The translations under genes were made by a program, and so were the position numbers. A stretch of 64,000 bases of DNA. Origin: Hyphomicrobiales bacterium. Its GTDB lineage: Bacteria > Pseudomonadota > Alphaproteobacteria > Rhizobiales > Rhizobiaceae. Below the pieces are notes generated by a model. The model ran no database searches. It worked only from the letters and a program-made list of their open reading frames with translations, and had not been told where the DNA came from. Below, piece after piece: positions 19,609 through 28,222 of this stretch; the stretch's first letter is position 1, and each line of letters begins with the position of its first letter. The stretch spans positions 62,001 through 126,000 of the forward strand of contig UBWZ01000001.1 of NCBI GenBank assembly GCA_900469345.1, read 5' to 3'.

Positions 19609-19980
19609 GGTCGATCCCTTCCAAATCTCAAAGGCTCCGGCTTGCGAACCGGAGGACAAAGGACGGATGAACATGCGCCAGGATCCAGTCGGTGGAGACA
19701 CCGGGTCCTTGACACGCTCAAACGCGCGGTAAGTGGATCAACGTTCCGCCAAGAGCGAAGATCCGGCTTTGTCTGCCATGGATTGGAGGGAGAACCCTAC
19801 CGCACTTCCGGCAATGATGGTGTGCCTCTTCAGTAACCCCGGCTGTTGGAAAGCCGGGAGAGAACAAAAAGGCCCGCACCGTCGTTGCTTCAGATGTCCT
19901 CGCATTTCCCGGATGGCCGGAATAGCGACTGGAGGGGTTAGTTCCAGGTACCTTACCGATGACCTCACCAAATAGAGGGT
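19609..19980 (-). promoter_or_regulatory. Long structured leader of the decarboxylase gene, speF-RNA-motif candidate
   Basis: About 370-550 non-coding bases precede the decarboxylase start. They contain several hairpins, such as CTCCGG / CCGGAG (about 19634-19655) and CCCGGCT / AGCCGGG (about 19837-19857). The speF motif is a known conserved RNA structure upstream of ornithine decarboxylase genes in alphaproteobacteria. A possible promoter (TTGATT, 17 bases, TATCTC) lies near 20025-20051 on the minus strand. Motif identity is from context and was not checked against the covariance model. Confidence 0.5.
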
Positions 19981-20161
19981 CGGCGGACACCCACGGGCAC
20001 GTGCGACTTTGGGCTGACCGGGAGATAAGAATGTTCGCCGTCATAATCAAGAAGTTTTTTCGGCCGGGGGGCAAATAATAGGACGACAGCCCCCGGTAGA
20101 ATTTGCGCGCATGCACGCGCACGATTACATTGGTGGAACAGGTCAGCGTTGGAGATACCGG

Positions 20162-20386
20162 ATGCCGACGGTTGGGAAGCAGACCACACAAGGATCACCG
20201 TCCTCGACGGTGATCTCGCCTGAAATTCGGGAGCATCTTCTGGATCTGAAAAGCCCTGAGGCTCAGGCTCGGCTGGCAGCCGCGATCGCAAACCTTGATC
20301 CGGATGAGGAACGTGAGATCCTTGAATGGATGGAGAGTGTTGCCGATTGGGATGAGGACGAGCCAGGCCGGACGCGGCAGGAATGA
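20162..20386 (+). CDS. Putative antitoxin paired with PemK/MazF toxin
   Basis: A 74-residue protein I do not recognise by family. It reads MPTVGKQTTQGSPSSTVI, then a helical segment LKSPEAQARLAAAIANLDPDEE, and ends very acidic (WMESVADWDEDEPG). An acidic C-terminal tail is usual for antitoxins that mask RNases. GGAGA lies seven bases before the ATG. Its stop overlaps the toxin start by four bases. The role is inferred from position and charge rather than sequence family. No AbrB, RHH or Phd motif is obvious. Confidence 0.7.
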   Translation: MPTVGKQTTQGSPSSTVISPEIREHLLDLKSPEAQARLAAAIANLDPDEEREILEWMESVADWDEDEPGRTRQE

Positions 20387-20721
20387 AACGAGGCGACATC
20401 GTCACCGTTTCCATCTCCGGCGACTACGGGAAGCCGCGCCCGGCCATCGTGGTCCAGACGAACGCCTTGTCTGATACCTATCCTTCGGTCGTCGTCTGCC
20501 CCATGACATCGACACTCCTTGATCTCGACTTTCGCATCCTTCTCGAACCCGATCCGGAAAATGGCCTGCGGCATCCGTCGCAGGCCATGACTGACAAGAT
20601 CATCGGCGTCTCTCGCATGAAAGTCGGCGGCAAGATCGGCGCTGTCAGCCAGAAAGACATGCTTCGGCTCGGCAGAGCGCTTGTATTTCTGCTTGCCCTG
20701 GCGGAGACAGAAGACTTCTGA
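20383..20721 (+). CDS. Type II toxin, PemK/MazF family endoribonuclease
   Basis: A 112-residue protein of the MazF/PemK/Kid fold. The N-terminal MKRGDIVTVSISGDYGKPRPAIVVQ holds the conserved RGD and the basic-proline loop with catalytic arginine. VVVCPMTST and a final MLRLGRALVFLLALAE helix complete the fold. These toxins cut mRNA at short motifs and arrest growth. It is co-translated with the acidic upstream protein. A LysR gene follows after 21 bases and is probably separate. Confidence 0.92.
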   Translation: MKRGDIVTVSISGDYGKPRPAIVVQTNALSDTYPSVVVCPMTSTLLDLDFRILLEPDPENGLRHPSQAMTDKIIGVSRMKVGGKIGAVSQKDMLRLGRALVFLLALAETEDF

Positions 20722-20742
20722 GATCGGGAAGACCCCTCGCCT

Positions 20743-21651
20743 ATGGACACACTCACCCGCATGCGCGCCTTTATCGACGTCGTCGAGGCGGAAGGATTTT
20801 CGGCGGCGGCCCGTCGCACAGGGCGCTCCAAGGCGCTTCTGTCCAAATATGTCCGCGAGCTGGAGGACGATCTCGGCGCCCTCCTCCTCAACCGGACGAC
20901 CCGCCAGTTCTCCCTGACCGAGGCCGGCCACACCTATTATCGCACGGCCGCCGATATCCTGAAGGAGATCGATAGCCTCAAGGACCTCGTCCGCGAAAAC
21001 AACGCCGACCTCAAGGGCAAGCTGCGCATCTCCGCGCCACGAACATTCATCGATGCCGACGTCGGCCAGTCACTGATCGACTTCGCCAAGGCGCATCCGG
21101 ATGTCTCGCTCGAAATCGTCGCCGACGACCGGTTCGTCGACCTGATCGAGGAAAGCTTTGATCTCGCGATCCGGATCACCAAGCTGGAGGATTCGGGGAT
21201 GATCGCCAAGAAACTGTCCGACTTTCGCGTCCATGCCGTCGCCACGCCGGAACTGGTTGCGAAATTCGGCCCGCTCGAGCACCCCCAGGAGCTCAACCGC
21301 ACGCCCTTCATCATCGACACCAATTCCCGCTGGCACAACAATGTCCGCTTCGTCGAAAGGGACGGCTCGCTGATCTCGGTGGCCGTCACCGGCCCGATCG
21401 AGGTCAACAGCCCGCAGGCAACCCTGCGCGCCGCCCGCGCCGGCCTTGGCGTCGCCATCATCCCCGATTTCATTGCCGCCGCCTGCATCCAGTCCGGCGA
21501 GCTGGTCAACCTTTTCGACGACTACATCATCAAGGACCGCGGCATCTATGCCGTCTACCCGCACCGCCGCTACCTTCCGGCAAAGGTCAGGAGCTTCGTC
21601 GACTTCCTGGTCCAGTGGTTCCGCAAGCAGCAGCATGCCGCGCAATCGTGA
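20743..21651 (+). CDS. LysR family transcriptional regulator
   Basis: A 302-residue regulator of the CrgA/AaeR-like subgroup. The winged helix-turn-helix is at residues 1-60 (MDTLTRMRAFIDVVEAEGFS, AARRTGRSKALLSKYVRELE), and the effector domain runs from about 90 (GKLRISAPRTF) to GLGVAIIPDFIA. The C-terminus PHRRYLPAKVRSFVDFLVQW is typical. Downstream is the DUF1007/NicO pair on the same strand; upstream is the toxin. No divergent target gene is present, so its regulon is unclear. Confidence 0.92.
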   Translation: MDTLTRMRAFIDVVEAEGFSAAARRTGRSKALLSKYVRELEDDLGALLLNRTTRQFSLTEAGHTYYRTAADILKEIDSLKDLVRENNADLKGKLRISAPRTFIDADVGQSLIDFAKAHPDVSLEIVADDRFVDLIEESFDLAIRITKLEDSGMIAKKLSDFRVHAVATPELVAKFGPLEHPQELNRTPFIIDTNSRWHNNVRFVERDGSLISVAVTGPIEVNSPQATLRAARAGLGVAIIPDFIAAACIQSGELVNLFDDYIIKDRGIYAVYPHRRYLPAKVRSFVDFLVQWFRKQQHAAQS

Positions 21652-21742
21652 TCCCTGCACCGGCCCGATCGCCTGGCTGAGCCGAAATTCCGTCCCAATT
21701 CAAAGCCATGCAGGCAGCGGACGAATGGGGAATAGCCTGCAC

Positions 21743-22387
21743 ATGCGACACAGATCTTCCATCCTGGCGGCGCTCGGCGTGCTGAGCCTTCCCCTGCCGG
21801 CGCTGGCCCATCCGCATATCTTTGCCGAGGCGCGGCTGGAAATCGTCGCCGGCGACGACGGCAATATCGCCGAGCTGCAGAACGTCTGGCGATTCGACGA
21901 GGTGTTTTCGTCGAGCGTGCTTCTTGATTTCGACAAGAACACCAACCTCAAGCTCGATCCGAGCGAGCTTGCCGAACTCGGCGAGACCATGCGCAAGTCG
22001 CTGGCGGACTTCCACTATTTCACCACCATCACGTTGAACGGCGCCAGCATGCCGATCAACAAGCCGGACGTCATCCACGTGTCGCTGAAGGACAACCAGC
22101 TGCTCGTGCTGTTTTCCGTCAAGCCGCAGCAGCCGGTGCCGCTCAAGGGCAGGCTGACCTTCGGCATCTACGATCCCTCCCTTTATACCTCGATCGATTT
22201 CCCGACAGATAGCGACCTCGTCCTGAAGGGCGCGGGCTTCGCCAAATGCCAGCACAAGGTGGTGCGCCCCGATCCCGACGAAGTGATCTCGCAAAACAGC
22301 GCCACCCTGACGGATGCCTTCTTCAACGACCCCACCGGCACGGACATGACCAAACTCTTCGCAACCCGGCTCGAAGTGACATGCTGA
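21743..22387 (+). CDS. DUF1007 family periplasmic protein (ZevA-like)
   Basis: A 214-residue protein with a cleavable signal (MRHRSSILAALGVLSLPLPALA) and the DUF1007 signature HPHIFAEARLEI immediately after it. The adjacent histidines can bind metal. An EF-hand-like stretch DFDKNTNLKLDPSEL follows. DUF1007 proteins are normally encoded with a NicO-type transporter; in Haemophilus the ZevA/ZevB pair of this kind supports zinc uptake. It overlaps the NicO gene by seven bases. An alternative start at 21725 adds six residues. Confidence 0.88.
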   Translation: MRHRSSILAALGVLSLPLPALAHPHIFAEARLEIVAGDDGNIAELQNVWRFDEVFSSSVLLDFDKNTNLKLDPSELAELGETMRKSLADFHYFTTITLNGASMPINKPDVIHVSLKDNQLLVLFSVKPQQPVPLKGRLTFGIYDPSLYTSIDFPTDSDLVLKGAGFAKCQHKVVRPDPDEVISQNSATLTDAFFNDPTGTDMTKLFATRLEVTC

Positions 22388-23421
22388 GCGCCAAACGTGC
22401 CCTCCTGCTCCCGGCCCTGGTTCTGGCCGTGGCAGCCATGGCGGGCGTTGCCCATGCGCAATCGCCGCTCGGGGTCGGCTCTGCCGAGCCCGCCTTTTCG
22501 ATCGGCGGACCATTCGGACCGTTTTTCGCCTGGATCAACACGCACCAGCAGGCCTTCTACCGGTCGCTGACCGGCGCCCTGAAGGCGATGCGGCAGGATC
22601 CCTCGGCACTCACCGGCCTGATCGGCCTGTCCTTCGCCTACGGCGTCTTTCATGCCGCCGGCCCCGGCCACGGCAAGGCGGTCATCTCGTCCTACATGAT
22701 CGCCAACGAGGTGGAGCTGAAGCGCGGCGTCGTCATATCCCTCCTGTCCGCCCTGCTGCAGGGTGTCGTCGCCGTCGCGCTGGTCGGCGTCGCCTATGTG
22801 GCGCTGCGCGGCTCCGGCATCACGATGACGCAGGCCACCCAGGCGATGGAGATCGCAAGCTTCGCCATGGTCGCACTGTTCGGCGCCTGGCTGCTGTGGC
22901 GCAAGCTGCGGACGCTGCGCCTGCCGTCGATCGCCATCAGCGCGCCGCTTACCGTGACATCCGGCGCCGGCCGCGGGCCGACCGGCCTCAGCTTCCAGGC
23001 GGTCGAGGTGACCGATCACGACCCGAGCGGCGACAATGGCTATTGCGAGGCCTGCGGCATCAGCCACATGCCGGATCCCGCAATGCTGCGGGCGAACGAG
23101 TTCAATCTGCGCGAGGCATGGTCGGCCATCGTCGCAGTCGGCCTGCGTCCATGCTCCGGCGCCATCCTGGTGATGAGCTTTGCGCTTCTCAACGGGCTTT
23201 ATCTCGGCGGCGTCCTGTCGGTTCTCGCCATGTCGCTGGGAACGGCGATCACCGTAACGGTGCTCGCCACGCTTGCCGTGACCGCCAAGGACGTGGCGAT
23301 CCGGATCGCCGGCGAGCGGTCCCAAACCGGCCGCGTCGTCGGCCACGCGATCGAGATCGGCGGCGCCTTGTTCGTTCTTCTGGTCGGCCTGTCTCTTCTG
23401 GGAGCGGCGCTCCAGGCGTAA
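22381..23421 (+). CDS. NicO/RcnA-like nickel/cobalt (or zinc) membrane transporter (ZevB-like)
   Basis: A 346-residue inner-membrane protein. After a signal-like N-terminus, six hydrophobic segments carry the NicO motifs: FAYGVFHAAGPGHGKAVISSY with its H-x5-GHGK metal site near residue 95, and GLRPCSGAILVMSFALLNG near 258. A cytoplasmic loop with NGYCEACGISHMPDP contains two cysteines and a histidine. The family exports or imports nickel, cobalt or zinc. It is translationally coupled to the DUF1007 gene. Metal and direction are not settled by sequence. Confidence 0.9.
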   Translation: MLSAKRALLLPALVLAVAAMAGVAHAQSPLGVGSAEPAFSIGGPFGPFFAWINTHQQAFYRSLTGALKAMRQDPSALTGLIGLSFAYGVFHAAGPGHGKAVISSYMIANEVELKRGVVISLLSALLQGVVAVALVGVAYVALRGSGITMTQATQAMEIASFAMVALFGAWLLWRKLRTLRLPSIAISAPLTVTSGAGRGPTGLSFQAVEVTDHDPSGDNGYCEACGISHMPDPAMLRANEFNLREAWSAIVAVGLRPCSGAILVMSFALLNGLYLGGVLSVLAMSLGTAITVTVLATLAVTAKDVAIRIAGERSQTGRVVGHAIEIGGALFVLLVGLSLLGAALQA

Positions 23422-23427
23422 AACTGC

Positions 23428-23634
23428 TTACCGGTCCCGGCGCCGCTGGTAGCGGGCCCGCAGCCAGAAGATCGCAAAGAAGCCGAGCAACAGCACGGCA
23501 CCGACCACCACCGCAAGCGTCGGCGAAAACTGTCCGATCCACAGGACGAGGCTAGGCAGGAAATAGATGACCAGACCGACCACCAGCAGGATGACGGCGG
23601 CGGCGACGGCCTGCGACTTGGCTTCTGGGGTCAT
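23428..23634 (-). CDS. Small membrane protein
   Basis: A 68-residue protein with two transmembrane helices (AAAVILLVVGLVIYFLPSLVL and TLAVVVGAVLLLGFFAIFWL) and a basic C-terminal tail (RARYQRRRDR), so both ends probably face the cytoplasm. I do not recognise the family. It is coupled to the upstream GNAT gene by an ATGA overlap and converges on the NicO gene six bases away. Confidence 0.7.
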   Translation of the reverse strand: MTPEAKSQAVAAAVILLVVGLVIYFLPSLVLWIGQFSPTLAVVVGAVLLLGFFAIFWLRARYQRRRDR

Positions 23635-24329
23635 GCCGTCACGCTGGGCACCAGATCGGCCCGGATCTCTTCGAGCCGGCGCTTCTGCCGCCCGTCGGCA
23701 TCGAAATTTTCCGACGATAGCCAGGCCCGGAAGGCAGCGCCGATCGCCGGCCATTCGCTGTCGATCATCGAGAACCAGGCGGTATCCCGATTGGCTCCCT
23801 TGGAAATCATGTGCTGGCGGAATATGCCCTCGAAGGTAAAGCCGTAGCGGCGCGCCGTGATCTTGCTTGCCTCGTTGTCGTTATTGCATTTCCATTCGTA
23901 GCGGCGGTAGCCGAGATCCTCGAAGACATGCCGGGCCATCAGGTAGTGGAGTTCCGTCGACAGCGGCGAGCGCTTCATCGACGGGCCGTGTGCGACGGAT
24001 CCCACTTCCACCACGCCGTTCTTCGGATCGGGCCGCATGAAGCTCGCCATGCCGACTATCTGACCGCTCGCATTGTCGCGCGCCACCAGCGTCACGAAAC
24101 CGGAGGCGACCCGGGCGTGATCGAGCCAGGCGCCGAACTGCTCGGCCGTGCGATATTCCTCGTTGGGAAAGTACTGCAGCAGCGCGTTGATGCCGTCTGC
24201 CCCGCCAAGCGCCGCCCAGAGGTCGTTGAGATGGGTGTGCGCCTCGTACGGGACGAGCGTCACGAAGCGTCCCGCAAGCGTGACGGGCGCCGGAGCGGGA
24301 GCGGGATAGGTCGTCAGATCATGCATCAT
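23631..24329 (-). CDS. GNAT family N-acetyltransferase (RimJ/RimL type)
   Basis: A 232-residue acetyltransferase of the RimJ/RimL-like group. Motifs are GRFVTLVPYEAHTHLNDLWAA, GMASFMRPDPKNGVVEVGSV, RRYEWKCNNDNEASKITARR and GFTFEGIFRQHMI. ATG 24329 is preferred because GAGG lies seven bases upstream; the apparent longer frame begins with TTG inside that site. The protein probably acetylates an amino terminus or small amine. It is co-translated with the downstream two-helix membrane protein. Confidence 0.88.
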   Translation of the reverse strand: MMHDLTTYPAPAPAPVTLAGRFVTLVPYEAHTHLNDLWAALGGADGINALLQYFPNEEYRTAEQFGAWLDHARVASGFVTLVARDNASGQIVGMASFMRPDPKNGVVEVGSVAHGPSMKRSPLSTELHYLMARHVFEDLGYRRYEWKCNNDNEASKITARRYGFTFEGIFRQHMISKGANRDTAWFSMIDSEWPAIGAAFRAWLSSENFDADGRQKRRLEEIRADLVPSVTA

Positions 24330-24440
24330 GGATTGCCTCAAGGATCACCTCGAGAGGCTTAGGCCAGCGCGACACCAAAGGCAACGGGGCAAGGCGGCGG
24401 GCATGAAAACGCCGCGCCCGGACGGGGCGCAGGCGGTGGC

Positions 24441-25202
24441 TCAGGGGAGATAGTGGATATGCGGCTTCGAATGATGCGGCGAAGCCTCCACCCGCGCTTC
24501 GACGGCAAACACCTCCCGCAGCAGGTGCTCCGTCAGCACCGCTTCCGGCGTACCCGCGGCCACCACCTTGCCGCGCTGAAGCACGACCAGCCGGTCGCAG
24601 AACATGGCTGCATGGTTGAGGTCGTGCAGGGCGATGATGCTGGTGACGGGAAGGTCCGCCACCAGCCGCATCAGTCCGATCTGGTGCTGGATATCCAGGT
24701 GGTTGGTGGGTTCGTCGAGGATCAGCTCCTGCGGCGACTGCGCCAGCGCCCGGGCAATATGGGCACGCTGCCGCTCGCCGCCCGAAAGGCTCATCCAGCT
24801 CTGGTGCCGCTTCTCCGCCATGCCGGCGCGTGACAGAGCCGCCTCCACCGCCGCATCGTCCGCCGCAGTCCAGCCGGAAAACAGCGACCGGTGCGGGAAG
24901 CGCCCGAGCTTCACGACGTCGATCACCTTCAGGTTGGCATTGGTGGCCGCATGCTGCTCGACGAAGGCAACGCGGCGCGCAATGCTGTGCCGCGTGAGCT
25001 TCGTGAGCTCCGTATCGCCCAGGAAGATTTGACCGGCATGCGGCCGCTTGAGGCCGGCCAGCAGCCGCAGCAGCGACGTCTTGCCGGACCCGTTGGGTCC
25101 GAGCAGCCCGAGCGTCCGGCCGGGCTCGGCGGTAAGCGAGACGCCGTCCAGCACCGTGGTCCGCCCGATTCTCCAGACGATCTCTTCGGCCCGGATACTC
25201 AT
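24441..25202 (-). CDS. ABC transporter ATP-binding protein (FecE/BtuD-like)
   Basis: A 253-residue ATPase of the iron-siderophore/cobalamin importer class. Walker A is LLGPNGSGKTS (about residues 33-43), the ABC signature is LSGGERQRAHIARAL, and Walker B is LILDEPTNHLD. The C-terminus has several histidines (SPHHSKPHIHY). It powers the import of a metal chelate with the FecCD-like permease, whose stop overlaps its start by four bases. It is the last gene of the three-gene operon. Confidence 0.92.
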   Translation of the reverse strand: MSIRAEEIVWRIGRTTVLDGVSLTAEPGRTLGLLGPNGSGKTSLLRLLAGLKRPHAGQIFLGDTELTKLTRHSIARRVAFVEQHAATNANLKVIDVVKLGRFPHRSLFSGWTAADDAAVEAALSRAGMAEKRHQSWMSLSGGERQRAHIARALAQSPQELILDEPTNHLDIQHQIGLMRLVADLPVTSIIALHDLNHAAMFCDRLVVLQRGKVVAAGTPEAVLTEHLLREVFAVEARVEASPHHSKPHIHYLP

Positions 25203-26239
25203 GAGGCGCGCTGAAACCGGTAGAGGATGAGCGAGAAGAACGGCACGCCGACCAGCGCCGTCACCACCCCGATCGGCAGCACCTGCTGGGGAACGAGCGT
25301 CCGCGAGGCGATGTCCGCCGCGACCATGAAAATGGCGCCGGCAATGGCGACGGCCGGCAGCAGCCGGCTATGCAGCGGCCCGACCAGGAAACGGGCCGCA
25401 TGCGGCACGACGAGCCCGACGAAGCCGATCGATCCGACCATGCTGACGATCGTCGCCGTCATCATCGCAGTAATGGCAAACAGGATCACCCGCGCCCGCC
25501 CCACATGCACGCCGAGCGCCGACGCCGCCTCGTCGCCGAAGGCAAACGCGTCGAGAATCCGCGCATGCAGGAGGCAGACCACCAGCCCCATACCGGTCAC
25601 CACAGAGACGAGCGCCAGCTCCGGCCACCGGACCCCGCCGAAGCTGCCCAGCAGCCAGAACATCACGTCGCGCGCCTGCTGCGCATTGCCGGAGGTGGTG
25701 ACGATATAGGAGGTGGTGGCATTGAAGAGCTGCGATGCGGCGACGCCCGCAAGGATGGTGCGGTCGGCACCCCCGCGCGTGCCGTTCGACAGCAGCGCCA
25801 CGAACAGGAAGGCCGCGAACGCACCGGCAAACGCACCGGCCGACAACGACACGGTTCCGGCTCCAAGCCCGAGGATCACGATCGCAACGGCACCGGTCGA
25901 GGCGCCGGCCGAGATCCCCAGCACGTAGGGTTCGGCGAGCGGATTGCGCAGCAGCGACTGCATGATGGCGCCCGACAGGGCAAGCCCCGCGCCGCAGAAG
26001 GCGGCGACGAGCGCGCGGCTGAGCCGGTAGTCCCAGATGACCGTCTCATGGATGCGGTTCAGGGGGACGGCCGTCCAGCCGAGCTTGTTGGTGACCGCAA
26101 GCAGTGTCGTGCGCAGCGGGATGGGCAGGTCGCCGATCCCCACGCTGATGCCGACCGCCAGCGTCACGACGCAAAGCGAGACAAGCAGCAGGGCCGCAGC
26201 CCCAGCGGAATGCCGGATGATGCGGGCCGCTTGCGTCAC
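25199..26239 (-). CDS. FecCD-family ABC transporter permease
   Basis: A 346-residue permease of the BtuC/FecCD family with about ten transmembrane helices. Typical motifs are RLSRALVAAFCGAGLALSGA, QSLLRNPLAEPYVLGISAGA, GFVGLVVPHAARF and PQQVLPIGVVTALVGVPFF. The GTG at 26239 overlaps the stop of the binding-protein gene (GTGA) and starts the natural N-terminus. The longer frame read from 26503 is antisense to the middle of nothing conserved. It forms the membrane channel for a siderophore, haem or cobalamin-like ligand. Confidence 0.91.
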   Translation of the reverse strand: MTQAARIIRHSAGAAALLLVSLCVVTLAVGISVGIGDLPIPLRTTLLAVTNKLGWTAVPLNRIHETVIWDYRLSRALVAAFCGAGLALSGAIMQSLLRNPLAEPYVLGISAGASTGAVAIVILGLGAGTVSLSAGAFAGAFAAFLFVALLSNGTRGGADRTILAGVAASQLFNATTSYIVTTSGNAQQARDVMFWLLGSFGGVRWPELALVSVVTGMGLVVCLLHARILDAFAFGDEAASALGVHVGRARVILFAITAMMTATIVSMVGSIGFVGLVVPHAARFLVGPLHSRLLPAVAIAGAIFMVAADIASRTLVPQQVLPIGVVTALVGVPFFSLILYRFQRAS

Positions 26240-27261
26240 TTGAGGAAACCGAGCGCCTTCAGCTGGTCGGCAACCTGCTCGGCGCCGTATAGGGTGCGGA
26301 TCGTCGGGTTCATGGCCTGGCCATCCATCACCACGATCTGCCTGTTCTTCACCGCCTCGATCTGGCTGACCGCCGGGTCCGTCGTCAGGAACTTGATCTT
26401 GGCCTCCGGCTTGTCGAGCTCCCAGCGGTTGCGGTCGAGGCTTGCCACCACGATCACGTCCGGATGGGCGGCGATGATGCTTTCCCAGCCAAGCGTCGGC
26501 CATTCGGCTTCGGTGTCGATGGCGCTATGGCCGCCGAGCAGATGGGCGATATAGCCGGAGGCGCCGTTCTTGCCGCCGAGATAGGCATCGGCCGATGGGC
26601 TCGGGCTCGAGAACCAGAAGACGAAGGACGGGTCGCGGCCGCCCGTCGTGACGCGCGCCTTGAGCGCTGCCTCGCGCGCCTTGAAGTCGGCAATCAGCGC
26701 ATCGCCGCGATCGGCCACGTCGAAGATCCGGGAAAGCTCGCCGATTTCCTTGTAGAGAAGATCCATGGTCCAGAGCGAACCTCGGCTGCCATACTGGTCC
26801 TTGACCTTGTCGGTGCTGAGGCATGTGCTCGGCGACGAATAGCTCGGCACGCCGACCTTTTCAAAATCCTCGCGCTTGGCGACCTTGCTGGTCGGCCCCA
26901 AAAGGCTCGGCAGGGCCGCCGCGACGAAATCCGGATTCTCGGCAAGGATCGTTTCGAATGTCGGAAACTCGACGGTCAGCAGCTTGACCTTGGCATTGGC
27001 CTCGGCGAGCTGCGGCAGAACCTTGCTCGGCCAGAAGGCGGTGCCCGCCATCCGGTCCTCAAGGCCGAGCAGCAGCAGGATTTCCGCGCTGTTCTGCCCG
27101 AGCGCCACGGCCCGCTGCGGCGCCTTGTCGAAGGTCACCGTCGTCCCGCAGTTTTCGATCGTCAGCGGATACTGGGTCGCGGCCGCGAGCGCCGCCGGGC
27201 AGGAAAATCCGACGGATGCGCAAAGAGCGGACAGGATCAAGAAAGGCTTTGGAAGACGCAC
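26236..27261 (-). CDS. ABC transporter periplasmic substrate-binding protein (FecB/BtuF-like)
   Basis: A 341-residue binding protein. The signal peptide is MRLPKPFLILSALCASVGFSCPAALA, followed by a class III binding fold: TIENCGTTVTFDKAPQRAVALG, SAEILLLLGLEDRMAGTAFW, and ILAENPDFVAAALPSL in the first lobe, WESIIAAHPDVIVVASLDR in the second. It heads the operon with the permease and ATPase. The opening ENCGTTVTF is shared with proteins named putative F420-0 transporters, whose true ligand is doubtful. No Irr, RirA or riboswitch signature was certain upstream. Confidence 0.9.
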   Translation of the reverse strand: MRLPKPFLILSALCASVGFSCPAALAAATQYPLTIENCGTTVTFDKAPQRAVALGQNSAEILLLLGLEDRMAGTAFWPSKVLPQLAEANAKVKLLTVEFPTFETILAENPDFVAAALPSLLGPTSKVAKREDFEKVGVPSYSSPSTCLSTDKVKDQYGSRGSLWTMDLLYKEIGELSRIFDVADRGDALIADFKAREAALKARVTTGGRDPSFVFWFSSPSPSADAYLGGKNGASGYIAHLLGGHSAIDTEAEWPTLGWESIIAAHPDVIVVASLDRNRWELDKPEAKIKFLTTDPAVSQIEAVKNRQIVVMDGQAMNPTIRTLYGAEQVADQLKALGFLK

Positions 27262-27405
27262 GACGGGGCTCCTGACGGGATGGGGCGGGAATGCCGGCGC
27301 CGTATAGCCGTCAGGGCCATTTTAAACAAGACAAAATTGATCATCTTTTGCCGGTATCGACAGGCCGGCAGCCCGCCGGCGCAAACCGGCGGTTCTAGGA
27401 GTGGG

Positions 27406-28119
27406 TCACACCTTCAGCTTGGCCGCCGAAACCGTCGCATCGATATGCTCGATCAGGGCGTCTGCAAGGCCGAGCCGCCCGGCCAGCATGTCGAGATAGC
27501 CGCGCTCGGTGCGGGTATCGGGGTCGATCGTCAGCCGCGAGGCCGCATAAATCTCGACGCGCTGCTCCTCGCTGCGGGCCGCCGCGACCAGTTCGTCCAT
27601 GTCGACCGGGTTGGCGAGTTCCTGGGCGATGAAGGCTTCCGCCTCGGCGCCGAGGTCGACGGCATGCACCTTGTCCATGATATTGGCGCGCTCGGCCGCG
27701 TCGATGTGCCCGTCGGCCTTGGCCGCAGCGATCATCGCCCGCACCAGCGTCAGCGCAAAATCGTTGGTGAGCGCCGGCGATTGCGGATGGAAGGGAGAAT
27801 CGGTCGGCGGCGCCAGCACCGGCGTCGTAGCCTGCGGTCCCGGCTGCGGTGCGGCCTGCGGCGATTGTCCCGACTGGTAGTTCTTGTAGGCGAGATAGCC
27901 GAGCCCGGCGATCGCAGCGATACCGCCGACGGTCGCCACGTTGCCCGCGATGTCACGACCGGTCTTGGTGCCGAGCAGCGCCGCGACGATGGCGCCGGTC
28001 TTCATCGGATTGTCCTTGGCGAGCTGGCCCGCCTGCCCGACTCGATCCCGCACGTTTCCCGAAACTCCCGGGATCTGCGAGCCGAGGAATTGGTCGAGAA
28101 GCTTCTTGGCATCGAACAT
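27406..28119 (-). CDS. Tellurite-resistance TerB-like protein (DUF533 family)
   Basis: A 237-residue protein. The N-terminus has the form MFDAKKLLDQFLGSQIPG, then a glycine-rich hydrophobic stretch (about 60-78, VGGIAAIAGLGYLAYKNY), a Pro/Gln-rich linker, and a helical TerB-like domain from about 115 (RAMIAAAKADGHIDAAERANIM) with acidic residues. DUF533/YebE proteins are membrane associated and of unknown function, often stress induced. GGGAGA lies six bases before ATG 28119, which fixes the start. Confidence 0.88.
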   Translation of the reverse strand: MFDAKKLLDQFLGSQIPGVSGNVRDRVGQAGQLAKDNPMKTGAIVAALLGTKTGRDIAGNVATVGGIAAIAGLGYLAYKNYQSGQSPQAAPQPGPQATTPVLAPPTDSPFHPQSPALTNDFALTLVRAMIAAAKADGHIDAAERANIMDKVHAVDLGAEAEAFIAQELANPVDMDELVAAARSEEQRVEIYAASRLTIDPDTRTERGYLDMLAGRLGLADALIEHIDATVSAAKLKV

Positions 28120-28222
28120 CGTTATCTCCCTGAACGGTCTTGATCTCGCCGGGGAGATAGGAAGCACAGGGCGGGAAAACAAATGGCCCGCCCCGCGATA
28201 ACGAAATTGTCAGAAGCCGGAC

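Noticed and set aside
17917-19836. A 639-codon plus frame across the GNAT and decarboxylase genes
   Set aside because: It is the antisense shadow of two well-supported minus-strand genes.
20056-20096. TTTTTT next to a CCGGGGG / CCCCCGG hairpin as a terminator
   Set aside because: The T run precedes the hairpin on the plus strand and reads as A on the minus strand, so it fits neither direction.
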